Shown piece by piece: positions 44,067 to 52,272 of a DNA stretch of 64,000 nucleotides; position 1 is the stretch's first letter; every line of letters begins with the position of its first letter. A program made the position numbers and the translations under genes. The notes below the pieces were generated by a model. The model was not told where the DNA came from and did not search any database. It saw nothing but the letters and a program-made list of their open reading frames with translations. This stretch comes from Saprospiraceae bacterium (lineage in GTDB: Bacteria; Bacteroidota; Bacteroidia; Chitinophagales; Saprospiraceae): NCBI GenBank assembly GCA_016787345.1, contig JAEUUU010000088.1, positions 27,200 to 91,199 on the forward strand, written 5' to 3'.

Positions 44067-45725
44067 TCATTTCCCTTTGATCCGGTTTAGTCCGGCTTTG
44101 GCCCGGGCATGCAAACTGTCGGCATAATCGGGCGGATTGAGGCTCAGGCATTGCTGGTAAGCGACCCTCGCTGCCCGATAGTCGCCGCGCGAGGCTTGCA
44201 GGTCGCCGAGTTGCAGGGCTGCGCTGCAGGCGTAGTGAGCGGTTTCGGTAGCGCCATTGGCGATGGTTTGATTGTACAGGATGATGGCCTCATTCGTTTT
44301 TCCCATTTTATGGGCGATGCGCCCCTGGCGGTAGGTATATTCCAGATGCCGCTTTTTGTCGCCGGCATACTCGGGCCCTGCATTTTTCAACAAATCATAG
44401 GCCCGGGCGTAATAACAGCCGTCGAAAAGCAAACGCGCCTGCAGCAGTCGGACATCCGGCAACTGATTTTCTTCCGCTTCGCGTTGTGCGGCCTTGTCGG
44501 GCTCGATACGGGTGGCGCCCCTGTTTTTGAGCTGGGCCATGTACGACGAATAACCGGCCGGGTTGCCCTGTACCAATTGGTGCCAGGCCAGTTTCTGATA
44601 AGTTTCCTTGATGCCGTTCTGACCTTTAAAATGGCGAAGGAATTGTTGAAGAGGCTGATCGGCATCCTTGTCCAGCCGGCTCAGTTTGGAAATACCCAAC
44701 TGATAATCGAGATAGTGAAACGGGTGGTAGGCGCCGCCTCTCGGGGCGTTTTGCAGGATGCGGATGGCTTCATCGTTGTGTCCGGTTCTGCGCCCTACGC
44801 TGGCTACCACAAATGCCGCCAACGGATTCTGACGGGTGTCGAGGCGTGATTGGTTGTTGAGCGTAGCCCATGCGGCCGTCTCGTTGTCGTTGAGGTACAA
44901 CTGCATAAACGCGTATGCGATGAGGGTTTCTTCGAGGAATAAAAAGTCGTTGGTTTTCGCGTATGCCAGTACGGCCTCTATTTCCTGCAAGCCCTGTTGC
45001 GCGCTGCCGCTCATACCGGTGAATGCCTTGAGTGCCCATTTGTATTCCTCCGGCGTATTGCTCAGGGCGGTATGCAGGATAGCCAGGCTTTTTTTGTTGG
45101 GCATAAAATCGGGGAAAAGCCGCTGGTTTTCCTGCAACAGGCCGTAGGCCAGGTTAATGTCGTTGAGACTGGACAACATATCGTTGTACTGCCCGCGCAG
45201 AATGGCCCACTGGAGGCGGATTTCACCCTGGCAATAAAGGCGCCAGGGTGAGCGGGGTTCGCCCTGGCCGATGCGTTCGAGGCGGGGCGCCATGTTTTTC
45301 GACAGGCGTTTGTAGGTGGCCTCGTCGTTGTCGACAAATACGGTGAGAAAATCCAGATAGTTCTCTACCAACAGGGGCAGCAAATTGTCGGGCTCATTGC
45401 GGCGAAGCTGGTCGAGGGCGCTGCGGGCTTCCGAAAAACGCAGGTTGATCACCTTGGTGTACGCGTCGCGGGTGGCTGGCGTCAGCTCGAAATAGCCGGC
45501 GCCGGTGCTGGTTGTCGGCGCCTGGTGAAAGGAAAGCGGCAGGAAAAGCAGTAAAAATGCTGGCGCGAGGCTTTTCGCTGGCGCGAGGCTTTGCCTCGTG
45601 TCGACTATTCGCCGGGCTTCGCCCGGTTTTGGGCCGGGCGAAGCCCGGAAGAAACGTAGGCACGAGGCAAAGCCTCGCGCCAGCGAAAAGCCTCGCGCCA
45701 GCAGGTGCAGGATATTATTTTTCAT
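44067..45725 (-). CDS. Secreted TPR-like repeat protein interrupted in its signal peptide by a palindromic element
   Basis: 552 residues from ATG 45725. Residues ~150-552 are all-helical with TPR-like units (EYTYRQGRIAHKMGKTNEA, QLGDLQASRGDYRAARVAY). No named family is recognised. The N-terminus starts as a signal peptide (MKNNILHL) but is interrupted at codon 8 by a 144-bp palindromic element adding 48 residues (ARGFSLARGFAS and so on); the hydrophobic core then resumes (FLLLFLPLSFHQ). Removing the element restores an uninterrupted signal peptide and keeps the frame. A longer frame to 45797 has no support. Export of the present protein may be altered. Confidence 0.85.
   Translation of the reverse strand: MKNNILHLLARGFSLARGFASCLRFFRASPGPKPGEARRIVDTRQSLAPAKSLAPAFLLLFLPLSFHQAPTTSTGAGYFELTPATRDAYTKVINLRFSEARSALDQLRRNEPDNLLPLLVENYLDFLTVFVDNDEATYKRLSKNMAPRLERIGQGEPRSPWRLYCQGEIRLQWAILRGQYNDMLSSLNDINLAYGLLQENQRLFPDFMPNKKSLAILHTALSNTPEEYKWALKAFTGMSGSAQQGLQEIEAVLAYAKTNDFLFLEETLIAYAFMQLYLNDNETAAWATLNNQSRLDTRQNPLAAFVVASVGRRTGHNDEAIRILQNAPRGGAYHPFHYLDYQLGISKLSRLDKDADQPLQQFLRHFKGQNGIKETYQKLAWHQLVQGNPAGYSSYMAQLKNRGATRIEPDKAAQREAEENQLPDVRLLQARLLFDGCYYARAYDLLKNAGPEYAGDKKRHLEYTYRQGRIAHKMGKTNEAIILYNQTIANGATETAHYACSAALQLGDLQASRGDYRAARVAYQQCLSLNPPDYADSLHARAKAGLNRIKGK
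45559..45702. repeat. 144-bp in-frame palindromic element, RPE-like
   Basis: Perfect 42-bp inverted arms (45559-45600 and 45661-45702). Each arm contains a 16-bp unit GCTGGCGCGAGGCTTT twice and ends in a small hairpin (CGAGGCTTTGCCTCG). A second perfect 15-bp inverted repeat, CCGGGCTTCGCCCGG, sits in the centre (45612-45626 and 45634-45648) around TTTTGGG. Length is exactly 48 codons with no stop in the reading frame of either strand, and the arms are in the same codon phase on both strands, so either orientation would encode ARGFSLARGFAS...SLAPAKSLAP. A self-complementary insertion tolerated in coding DNA. Confidence 0.95.
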
Positions 45726-45800
45726 CGGTTGTATTTGTAATAAAATGCAGAAGGACACCCGGCAACCAGGTGTCCTTCTTGTATAAACTGGAAACAATGA

Positions 45801-47129
45801 TCAATTTTCGATGGCCACCTGGTATTCTTTGGCCAGGAAGGCTTTTACCCAGTCGGTCGTCACCGATTTCGGCCGTTCGAGCGGCAGACCCAGCGAACGG
45901 GCCCAGCAGAGGGCGGCCAAAACGCCAAGGGCGCGGCTCACGCCGAACAGGACGGTGTAGTAGTTGTACTCTTTCATGCCGTAGTGCACCAACAAGGCGC
46001 CCGAGTGAGCATCCACATTGGGCCAGGGGTTTTTGACCTTGCCCAGGCTGGTGAGGATGGGCGGCACCACGTCGAAGATTTTCCAGACGATCTTGACCAG
46101 ATCGCTGTCCTGAATATTGTCTTCGGCAAACTGGCGTTGGGCCATGTAGCGCGGGTCGGGTTTGCGCAGTACGGCGTGGCCGTAGCCGGGGATGACGCGA
46201 CCGCTGGCCAGTGTGCTTTTGACGTATTCGCCAATTTGTTCGCGGGTCGGTTTGGTGGTGCCCAGGGTGTCCACCATTTTCTGAATCCAGCGGATGACTT
46301 CCTGATTGGCCAGGCCGTGCAAGGGACCTGCAAGAGCATTCATACCGGCGCTGAGGGCCAGATACGGGTCGCTGAGCATCGAGCCCACGAGGTGGGTGGT
46401 GTGCGCCGAGCCGTTGCCGCCTTCGTGGTCGGCATGGATGGTGAGGAAAAGGCGCATGTATTCTTTGAAACCTTCATCCTCGAAGCCCAGCATATGGGCG
46501 TAGTTGCCGGCCCAGTCGAGCGAAATATCAGGCAATACCTGATTACCGTTGTGGTACACCCGCCGGTAAATGTAGGCGGCGATACGCGGCAGGCGGGCGA
46601 TCAGGTTCATCGTGTCTTCGTAGGCGGCGTCCCAGTATTCGGTTTTATTCATACCGGTGTTGTAGCGCTGTGCGAATACACTGGTGTTCTGCATGGCCAT
46701 GATACCGACGGAGAACTGGGTCATCGGGTGCGTTTCAACGGGCAGGGAGTCGATGGCCTTGAAGGCATGTTCGGGTACGTTGGAGCGGCGCACCCAGTTT
46801 TCGGTGAGCCATTTAACTTGTTCGAACGTGGGAATTTCGCCCACGAGCATGAGCCAGAACAGCCCCTCGGGCAGCGGCTCCTGGCCGCCGGGAGCTTTGG
46901 GGAGTTTGTCGCGGAGTTCGGGGATAGAAAAACCGCGGAAACGGATGCCTTCTTCGGCATCGAGCAGCGAGGGTTCCCAGAGCATACAGGTGATGTCGCG
47001 CATACCGCCGAACACCTGGTCGAGCATTACATCGTCAACTTTTTTGTCGCCGTGTTCTTTGAGTAATTCTTTGACCTCTTTTGCCTGGGCCTGGGCTTTT
47101 TCGTAGAATAGTGATTTGAGCGGATCCAT
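45801..47129 (-). CDS. gltA: Citrate synthase, mitochondrial-like type
   Basis: 442 residues. It condenses oxaloacetate and acetyl-CoA to citrate in the TCA cycle. Catalytic residues by family alignment: His271 in GPLHGLANQE, His318 in GYGHAVLRKPDPRY and Asp373 in NPWPNVDAHSG. The sequence follows the eukaryotic mitochondrial enzyme closely: DAEEGIRFRGFSIPE, EPLPEGLFWL, TIHADHEGGNGSAHTTHLVG, SDPYLALSAGMNALAGPLHG, NYYTVLFGVSRALGVLA, LGLPLERPKS. This differs from the usual bacterial type I and II enzymes. The start matches the N-terminal helical extension. A well-formed promoter lies upstream. Confidence 0.95.
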   Translation of the reverse strand: MDPLKSLFYEKAQAQAKEVKELLKEHGDKKVDDVMLDQVFGGMRDITCMLWEPSLLDAEEGIRFRGFSIPELRDKLPKAPGGQEPLPEGLFWLMLVGEIPTFEQVKWLTENWVRRSNVPEHAFKAIDSLPVETHPMTQFSVGIMAMQNTSVFAQRYNTGMNKTEYWDAAYEDTMNLIARLPRIAAYIYRRVYHNGNQVLPDISLDWAGNYAHMLGFEDEGFKEYMRLFLTIHADHEGGNGSAHTTHLVGSMLSDPYLALSAGMNALAGPLHGLANQEVIRWIQKMVDTLGTTKPTREQIGEYVKSTLASGRVIPGYGHAVLRKPDPRYMAQRQFAEDNIQDSDLVKIVWKIFDVVPPILTSLGKVKNPWPNVDAHSGALLVHYGMKEYNYYTVLFGVSRALGVLAALCWARSLGLPLERPKSVTTDWVKAFLAKEYQVAIEN

Positions 47130-47204
47130 GAAGCAACAATGCGGATAAATGTGTGGGTAATGGCGAAAAAAGCTGTGTCAGGGAGTAGAACAACGCTTCT
47201 CCCG

Positions 47205-47235
47205 CAAAGTTACATTTTTTCAAAGGGTGCGGCAA
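47205..47235 (-). promoter_or_regulatory. Promoter of the citrate synthase gene
   Basis: On the minus strand: TTG at 47235-47233, 20-bp spacer, TAACTTTG at 47212-47205, a full match to the Bacteroidota consensus. It lies 76 bp upstream of the ATG at 47129. Confidence 0.75.
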
Positions 47236-47294
47236 AAAAGGGCGAAAATGAAGATGAAGCGGGAAAAAAGGCGGGCGAAGCAGCCGTGCCTGGC

Positions 47295-47309
47295 GTGCAA
47301 AATTTGCAC
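47295..47309. promoter_or_regulatory. Short palindrome GTGCAAAATTTGCAC
   Basis: A 7-1-7 perfect dyad in the gap between acr3 and the citrate synthase promoter, 60 bp upstream of the latter's -33 element. It could be an operator; the sequence matches no operator I know. Confidence 0.3.
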
Positions 47310-47339
47310 ACCGGGTATTGCTTTTGTTGCGCGAATTGA

Positions 47340-48395
47340 TCACGCCTTTACAAACCTTTTTTCCCATCGCAATGCCACCCGCACCAGCAGGATCAACACA
47401 GGCACCTCGATCAGCGGACCAATCACCGCGGCGAAAGCCACGCCCGAATCGATGCCGAACACGGCAATCGCTACCGCAATGCCCAGTTCAAAGTTATTGC
47501 CAGCTGCCGTAAACGCCAGCGAGGTGCTTTTGGCGTAGTCGGCGCCGGCGCGTTTGGCCAGAAAAAAGGCGCTGGAAAACATGATGACAAAATACAGTAC
47601 CAGCGGCACAGCCACCCTTAACACATCCATCGGTATTTGTACGATAAGATTGCCCTTGTAACTGAACATGACCACGATGGTAAACAACAGCGAAACCAGC
47701 GTAATCGGACTGATTCTGGGCAAAAACACTTGCTGGTACCATTCCTTGCCTTTCCGCCGGATCAGTACGTAGCGCGTCAAAAAACCCGCGATGAATGGTA
47801 TGCCGAGGTACACAAATACACTTTCCGCGATCTGCCCGATACTGACCCGCACTTCCACCCCTGCAATGCCAAACCAGGTAGGCAGTACGGTGACGAACAA
47901 CCAGGCATACACACTGTAAAACAGTACCTGAAAAATGCTGTTGAAGGCCACCAGCCCCGCCACATACTCGTTGTCGCCGCGCGCCAGATCGTTCCATACA
48001 ATCACCATGGCGATGCAACGGGCAATACCGATCATGATGAGCCCGACCATGTATTCCGGTTTGTCGGCGAGCAAAGCCACGGCCAGCCCGAACATAAGTA
48101 AAGGGCCTACCACCCAGTTTTGCACCAGCGACAGCGCCAGAATGCGCCGGTTGCGGAACACCTTGGGCAATTCTTCGTACTTCACTTTGGCCAGCGGCGG
48201 GTACATCATCAGGATCAACCCGATGGCAATGGGGATATTGGTCGTACCGCTCTGAAAACGATTGATAAATGCCGCCGTACCGGGCAAAAAATAACCCAGG
48301 GCCACGCCCAAAAACATGGCTGCGAAAATCCAGAGCGTGAGGTAGCGGTCGAGAAAGCCGAGCCGATTGGGCCGGGGACTCGTAGACGGATTCAT
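47340..48395 (-). CDS. acr3: Arsenite efflux permease, ACR3 family
   Basis: 351 residues, ten membrane helices. The conserved cysteine of ACR3 carriers is present in [20 protein letters not shown] (Cys127) and the conserved glutamate near the C-terminus in [19 protein letters not shown] (Glu330). It extrudes arsenite across the inner membrane. It lies 31 bp after the arsenate reductase gene, so arsenate reduced by ArsC would be exported here. No arsR regulator is seen in the window. Confidence 0.95.
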   Translation of the reverse strand: MNPSTSPRPNRLGFLDRYLTLWIFAAMFLGVALGYFLPGTAAFINRFQSGTTNIPIAIGLILMMYPPLAKVKYEELPKVFRNRRILALSLVQNWVVGPLLMFGLAVALLADKPEYMVGLIMIGIARCIAMVIVWNDLARGDNEYVAGLVAFNSIFQVLFYSVYAWLFVTVLPTWFGIAGVEVRVSIGQIAESVFVYLGIPFIAGFLTRYVLIRRKGKEWYQQVFLPRISPITLVSLLFTIVVMFSYKGNLIVQIPMDVLRVAVPLVLYFVIMFSSAFFLAKRAGADYAKSTSLAFTAAGNNFELGIAVAIAVFGIDSGVAFAAVIGPLIEVPVLILLVRVALRWEKRFVKA

Positions 48396-48426
48396 GTTTG
48401 GTGTTTGTTGTTGATCAATTTCAGAT

Positions 48427-48843
48427 TTATCCCAACTGCTCCTGGACGAACTGCTCCGCGTATGCTTTGATCATCTCTCGTACCCTGCGGAATTCGGCGG
48501 TGATTTCTTCCTCGGTACCCGTCGCTTTGGCCGGGTCCGGAAAATTGTAGTGGAACTTTTGGGCCCTGCTCGGAAAATACGGACAGCGTTCGCGGGCATT
48601 GTCGCACACGGTGATGACGAAGTCGAAGTCGATATCGCGGTATTCGTCCACATTGTTGGAGGTATGGCCGGATATGTCGATACCGTCTTCTTTCATGGTA
48701 GCGGTAGCGCGCGGATTGACGCCGTGTGTTTCCACGCCGGCGCTGTACACTTCGGCGCGGTCGCCGGCAAAATGGCGCAGATAGCCTTCGGCGATCTGGC
48801 TTCGGCAACTGTTGCCGGTGCAGAGAACGAGGATTTTTTTCAT
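48427..48843 (-). CDS. arsC: Arsenate reductase, thioredoxin-coupled LMW-phosphatase type
   Basis: 138 residues. Fold of low-molecular-weight tyrosine phosphatases: the P-loop CTGNSCRS (nucleophile Cys8, Arg14) near the N-terminus. The redox pair Cys80 and Cys87 in [15 protein letters not shown] has the six-residue spacing of the Staphylococcus pI258 enzyme, which moves the disulfide to the surface for thioredoxin. It reduces arsenate to arsenite in the cytoplasm. Between the TonB receptor gene (33 bp upstream) and acr3. Confidence 0.95.
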   Translation of the reverse strand: MKKILVLCTGNSCRSQIAEGYLRHFAGDRAEVYSAGVETHGVNPRATATMKEDGIDISGHTSNNVDEYRDIDFDFVITVCDNARERCPYFPSRAQKFHYNFPDPAKATGTEEEITAEFRRVREMIKAYAEQFVQEQLG

Positions 48844-48875
48844 AAATAAATGGAATACGATGTGATTGACAATTC

Positions 48876-51197
48876 TTAACGAGGAGCCCGCTCTTTGGGT
48901 GTCAGTTTGAAATTAAAGCCGGCATACAGCTCGCGTCCGCGTGTCGGGCCCCAGGCAAATGAGGGGTCGAAGCCGCGCGAAAAAGGTTGTTCCCAACCCA
49001 AAATGGGTCGCCGTTGACGGAAATCGAACAGGTTTTCGCAACCGGCAAACAGATCGAAACGCCGCATTTTGTATCTGACCTGCGTACCCGTGACCGAGAA
49101 GTTGCTGGAATAATCGGGAAGCCGAAGCCCTTCCGGATTGAGGCGGGTGTCGGGCAGGCGTTGCTGGCCGTACCAGTGCAGGTTGGCGTCGAATTGCCAG
49201 CGTTCGTCGGGGGTACGCAGGCTCAATACGGCCAGGATTTTGTGGCGCGGATTGAAGGGCAGGCTCACTTTTTTACTGTCTTCGTACCGGAACACATCGA
49301 GGAAGTTATACGCTGTGCGTATTTCTATCCGGCGTTTCCAGCCTGCGCTGAGTTCCAGCTGGAGGCCGTTGCTGATCGAGGCGCCGGTGAAATTGGCGAT
49401 AATGGCCTTGCGCGGATCGGTATCGTAGTCGGGAAAAAACTGGTTTTGAAAACGCGTATGGTAAAAATCCGCGGTGGCCGTCAGGCTGGTTTTTCCGATC
49501 GTCAGGCGTCGCGTGGCGTTGAAGCCGGCGTTCCAGGCGCGTTCGGGCAACAGGGTTTCGGCAAAAACGATATCGCGGCTTCCGACCAGCAAAGCGGTGT
49601 TTTCAGGAAAAAGATTGACGGTGCGCCAACCGGTTCCGATACTGGCGCGTAAATCGAGGCCGGGCGACGGATTGAAGCGCAGCATGGTGCGGGGCGTCAG
49701 GCGCCAGCCGTGCTGGTTGTGCCGGTCGGCGCGAAACCCGGCGATCCAGACCCAGCGGCCGTCTTTAAAGTGAAAAGTGTTTTCAACAAAGCCGCCGGGT
49801 ATGTTTTCCGTCCGCGCATAGTCGCCGGCGAAACTTCGGCCCAGGGTGTCGGCCGGGGAAAAAGCAATGTTTTCCTCCAGTACAAAATGCCGGAAGCTCA
49901 GGCCGGTTTTCAATTCATTCGTCTGGCGGGCGCCCCAAAACCACTCGTATTGCAGGTTGGCATAGGCGTGGCGTTGCCCGGCCTCGTAACGGGTCAGGCC
50001 ATACCAGGAACGCTGTTGTTGTGAGACGAACGAAGCCAACAGGGATATTTTGCGGTTGGCGTCGAAGCGGTAGCCGGTTTTGGTCAATACTTCGGGTTGC
50101 CAGAAGCGCACCGTCTGGCCGTAGGCTTCGGTAGTGCCTTTATCGGTTTTCGGATCAAAGCCGGATTGCCCGCCAATGCGCTGTTCGTCGACAAACCGCG
50201 TGGCGATAAAGGCCGACCAGCCGGTTTCATTTTCTTTCCGGAAACGCCATTTATTGTAAACCGAGTAGCGGGTCAGGAGCGGGAGGTCCAAAAATCCGTC
50301 CTGGTCGCGGTCCCATTTACCGCCGGGTTGCGAGGTATGTACGGCGAGGTAGTTAGTCCAGTTTTTCTGCTGGCTTGCAACGGCGGCATTGATGTGTTTT
50401 TCGCCAAAACTGTTGACCAGAATATCGGCGGTAAAAGGCTCGGCAATACCGCCTTCACGCGGAAAAACAGTGATTTGGCCGACCATACCTTCGTATCCCT
50501 GCAAAACGCTGTTGGCGCCTTTTACTACCCAGATATTTTCCAGCATACTGCCGGGGATAGTACCCATTCCGTACGTGTAGGTAAGCCCCTGAATGGTGGG
50601 CAGCCCGTCGAGCAACACCTGATTGTACACGCCGCTGAGGCCGAGAATGCGCAGTTCTTTGGCATTGGTCAGGATATTGGTGGTCGTGGGCTGCACGGTG
50701 CTTTGGGTTTCAAAACAACCGGCCAGGTCGCAGCAGGCGGCTTTGCGCAGTTCGGCGCGATTGATTACCTCCACTTTGACCGGCTGTAGCACGGAGATGT
50801 AAGCGCCGCTGACGTCATCGCGAACGGTTACTTCCCGGAGCGTTACTTCGGCCGACATGGCCAGTGTCCAGTAACTGTGCAGATCATCGATCAGGAAGGT
50901 ATCGCGCATACCGCCGAAGATTCCGGCCAGTCGAAAGGGCGTTTGAGTTGTATCGGGCGGAAACGGAAGGACAAACTCCCCCTTGTCGTCGGCACGGGCC
51001 CCGATTGAAGTTCCGGCCCATGCAACCGTAGCGCCGGGCAACGGTACGTTTCGGGTATCCGTCACCTGGCCATAAAATTCCTGGGCCAAAGCCCGCGTAC
51101 CCATGAGCAATTCAAGGGCGAGCAGTGCTGTATAGATAAAAATCCGCTTTCGAACAAACCGGTTTGTTCCAATAGCCTTGTAGCATGAGTTTGGCAT
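48876..51197 (-). CDS. TonB-dependent outer-membrane receptor
   Basis: 773 residues from ATG 51197. After a signal region (FIYTALLALELLMGTRALAQ) come a carboxypeptidase-like regulatory domain (FYGQVTDTRNVPLPGATVAW), a plug (~120-230) and a 22-strand barrel. The plug begins VINRAELRKAACCDLAGCF, a cysteine-bearing motif that recurs in Bacteroidota receptors, often near metal-related genes. The C-terminus does not end in the typical aromatic (KLTPKERAPR). It precedes arsC by 33 bp, so it may be part of the arsenic transcript; the transported ligand is unknown. An extended frame to 51308 would run over the terminator of the DUF3276 gene. Confidence 0.9.
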   Translation of the reverse strand: MPNSCYKAIGTNRFVRKRIFIYTALLALELLMGTRALAQEFYGQVTDTRNVPLPGATVAWAGTSIGARADDKGEFVLPFPPDTTQTPFRLAGIFGGMRDTFLIDDLHSYWTLAMSAEVTLREVTVRDDVSGAYISVLQPVKVEVINRAELRKAACCDLAGCFETQSTVQPTTTNILTNAKELRILGLSGVYNQVLLDGLPTIQGLTYTYGMGTIPGSMLENIWVVKGANSVLQGYEGMVGQITVFPREGGIAEPFTADILVNSFGEKHINAAVASQQKNWTNYLAVHTSQPGGKWDRDQDGFLDLPLLTRYSVYNKWRFRKENETGWSAFIATRFVDEQRIGGQSGFDPKTDKGTTEAYGQTVRFWQPEVLTKTGYRFDANRKISLLASFVSQQQRSWYGLTRYEAGQRHAYANLQYEWFWGARQTNELKTGLSFRHFVLEENIAFSPADTLGRSFAGDYARTENIPGGFVENTFHFKDGRWVWIAGFRADRHNQHGWRLTPRTMLRFNPSPGLDLRASIGTGWRTVNLFPENTALLVGSRDIVFAETLLPERAWNAGFNATRRLTIGKTSLTATADFYHTRFQNQFFPDYDTDPRKAIIANFTGASISNGLQLELSAGWKRRIEIRTAYNFLDVFRYEDSKKVSLPFNPRHKILAVLSLRTPDERWQFDANLHWYGQQRLPDTRLNPEGLRLPDYSSNFSVTGTQVRYKMRRFDLFAGCENLFDFRQRRPILGWEQPFSRGFDPSFAWGPTRGRELYAGFNFKLTPKERAPR

Positions 51198-51217
51198 ATA
51201 CAAAACAAGAATTATCG

Positions 51218-51225
51218 CAAAAGTA
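51218..51225 (-). promoter_or_regulatory. -7 element upstream of the TonB receptor
   Basis: TACTTTTG on the minus strand, a full TAnnTTTG match, 20 bp before the ATG at 51197. A -33 TTG at 19-21 bp is not seen. Confidence 0.45.
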
Positions 51226-51300
51226 CGATGGTTTTTTGTTGATAGGGGATGGGTGAGATGAATTAATCGTAAAAAGGCGATAGTTTTTTTCAAAAAAGAA

Positions 51301-51332
51301 ACAGCCATTTCGCTTGCTAGCGAAATGGCTGT
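51301..51332 (-). terminator. Terminator after the DUF3276 gene
   Basis: Perfect 14-bp stem ACAGCCATTTCGCT (51301-51314) with AGCGAAATGGCTGT (51319-51332) and a 4-nt loop, followed on the minus strand by TTCTTTTTTG. It lies 34 bp beyond the DUF3276 stop and ahead of the TonB receptor promoter. Confidence 0.88.
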
Positions 51333-51366
51333 CGGATATGGTTTTGAGCAGTAAAGCCGCTGTTTA

Positions 51367-52164
51367 TTACCAGTTTACGTCTTCGTCGTCATCTTTTTTG
51401 GTACGGCGTTTTTTGGCGCCTTTCTCGGACGACTCTTCTTCTTGTTCGTCTTTGCGTTCGTCGCGGATTTCCGTTTCGTCGCTGGTTTCTTCGTCGACAA
51501 AATCCTCTTCTTCTTCGCGGCCGGCCCATTCGTCGCGGGTGTTGCCGCGCTCATCGTCTTCAAGGTCGCGGTTTTGCGCTTCCCATTCGGCCTGACGGCG
51601 GTCGAATTCTTCATAGTCGAAGTTGGGCATCAGGTCGGTTTTGACGTGATCGACCACTTCATTGAGCGAGGCGACAAAGCGGTTGAAATCTTCTTTGTAG
51701 AGGAAAATTTTGTGTCGTTTGTAGCCGTATCCGTCTTCGCGGCGGGTACTTTCGGTGATGGTGATAAAGTAATCTTCGCCGCGGGTTTTGCGTACGTCGA
51801 AGAAGTAGGTACGGCGTTTGCCGGCGCGTACGCGTTTGGAAAATACGCTTTCTTCATTGTCGCGGTCAAAGCCGCCGCCGCCACCACCGCGGTTGCGGTC
51901 GTAGCCTCCCCGAAAACCGCCGCGATCTCCGCCGCGATCCCGATCATAGCCTCTGTCGCGGTCAAAACCCCGGTCGCGATCCCGGTCATAGCCCCGGTCG
52001 CGGTCAGAACTTCTATCGCGGTCGGAACCTCTGTCGCGGTCAAAACCCCGATCCCGATTGTCATTGCGATCATTGCGATCGCGGTAGCCCCCCCGATCCC
52101 GATTGTCATTGCGGTCATTGCGGTCGCGAAAATCTCCCCTCCGCTTGAAATACCCGTATTCCAC
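51367..52164 (-). CDS. DUF3276 (Pur-alpha-like) nucleic-acid-binding protein with Arg/Asp repeats
   Basis: 265 residues from GTG 52164. The DUF3276 core (~105-185) is clear: VFSKRVRAGKRRTYFFDVRK, DYFITITESTRR, HKIFLYKEDFNRFVASLNEV. This family has the PUR fold and binds RNA/DNA in Bacteroidota and spirochaetes. Before it lies a ~95-residue repeat of RDRN and FDRDRG/YDRDRG units ending in a Gly-rich stretch; after it an acidic tail with a Lys/Arg patch. Usual family members are ~100-130 residues, so both extensions are extra. The start is inferred because the promoter at 52211-52242 lies inside the longer frame (to 52242) and no in-frame ATG follows it. Confidence 0.88.
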   Translation of the reverse strand: MEYGYFKRRGDFRDRNDRNDNRDRGGYRDRNDRNDNRDRGFDRDRGSDRDRSSDRDRGYDRDRDRGFDRDRGYDRDRGGDRGGFRGGYDRNRGGGGGGFDRDNEESVFSKRVRAGKRRTYFFDVRKTRGEDYFITITESTRREDGYGYKRHKIFLYKEDFNRFVASLNEVVDHVKTDLMPNFDYEEFDRRQAEWEAQNRDLEDDERGNTRDEWAGREEEEDFVDEETSDETEIRDERKDEQEEESSEKGAKKRRTKKDDDEDVNW

Positions 52165-52210
52165 TTTTAAAACGTTTGGTGAAAAATGAATTTTTAACAA
52201 AAGTTGTGAG

Positions 52211-52242
52211 CAAAGGTAGATTTTCCGTCGATACTCCATCAA
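52211..52242 (-). promoter_or_regulatory. Promoter of the DUF3276 gene
   Basis: On the minus strand TTG at 52242-52240, 21-bp spacer, TACCTTTG at 52218-52211. RNA would start near 52204, placing the GTG at 52164 about 40 nt downstream. Confidence 0.6.
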
Positions 52243-52272
52243 AATTTCTGCAAAATATTGCCAGGCAGCATT

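Noticed and set aside
45512-46036. Plus-strand open frame through the palindromic element
   Set aside because: It is open because the element is self-complementary and in the same codon phase on both strands; the remainder is antisense to citrate synthase.
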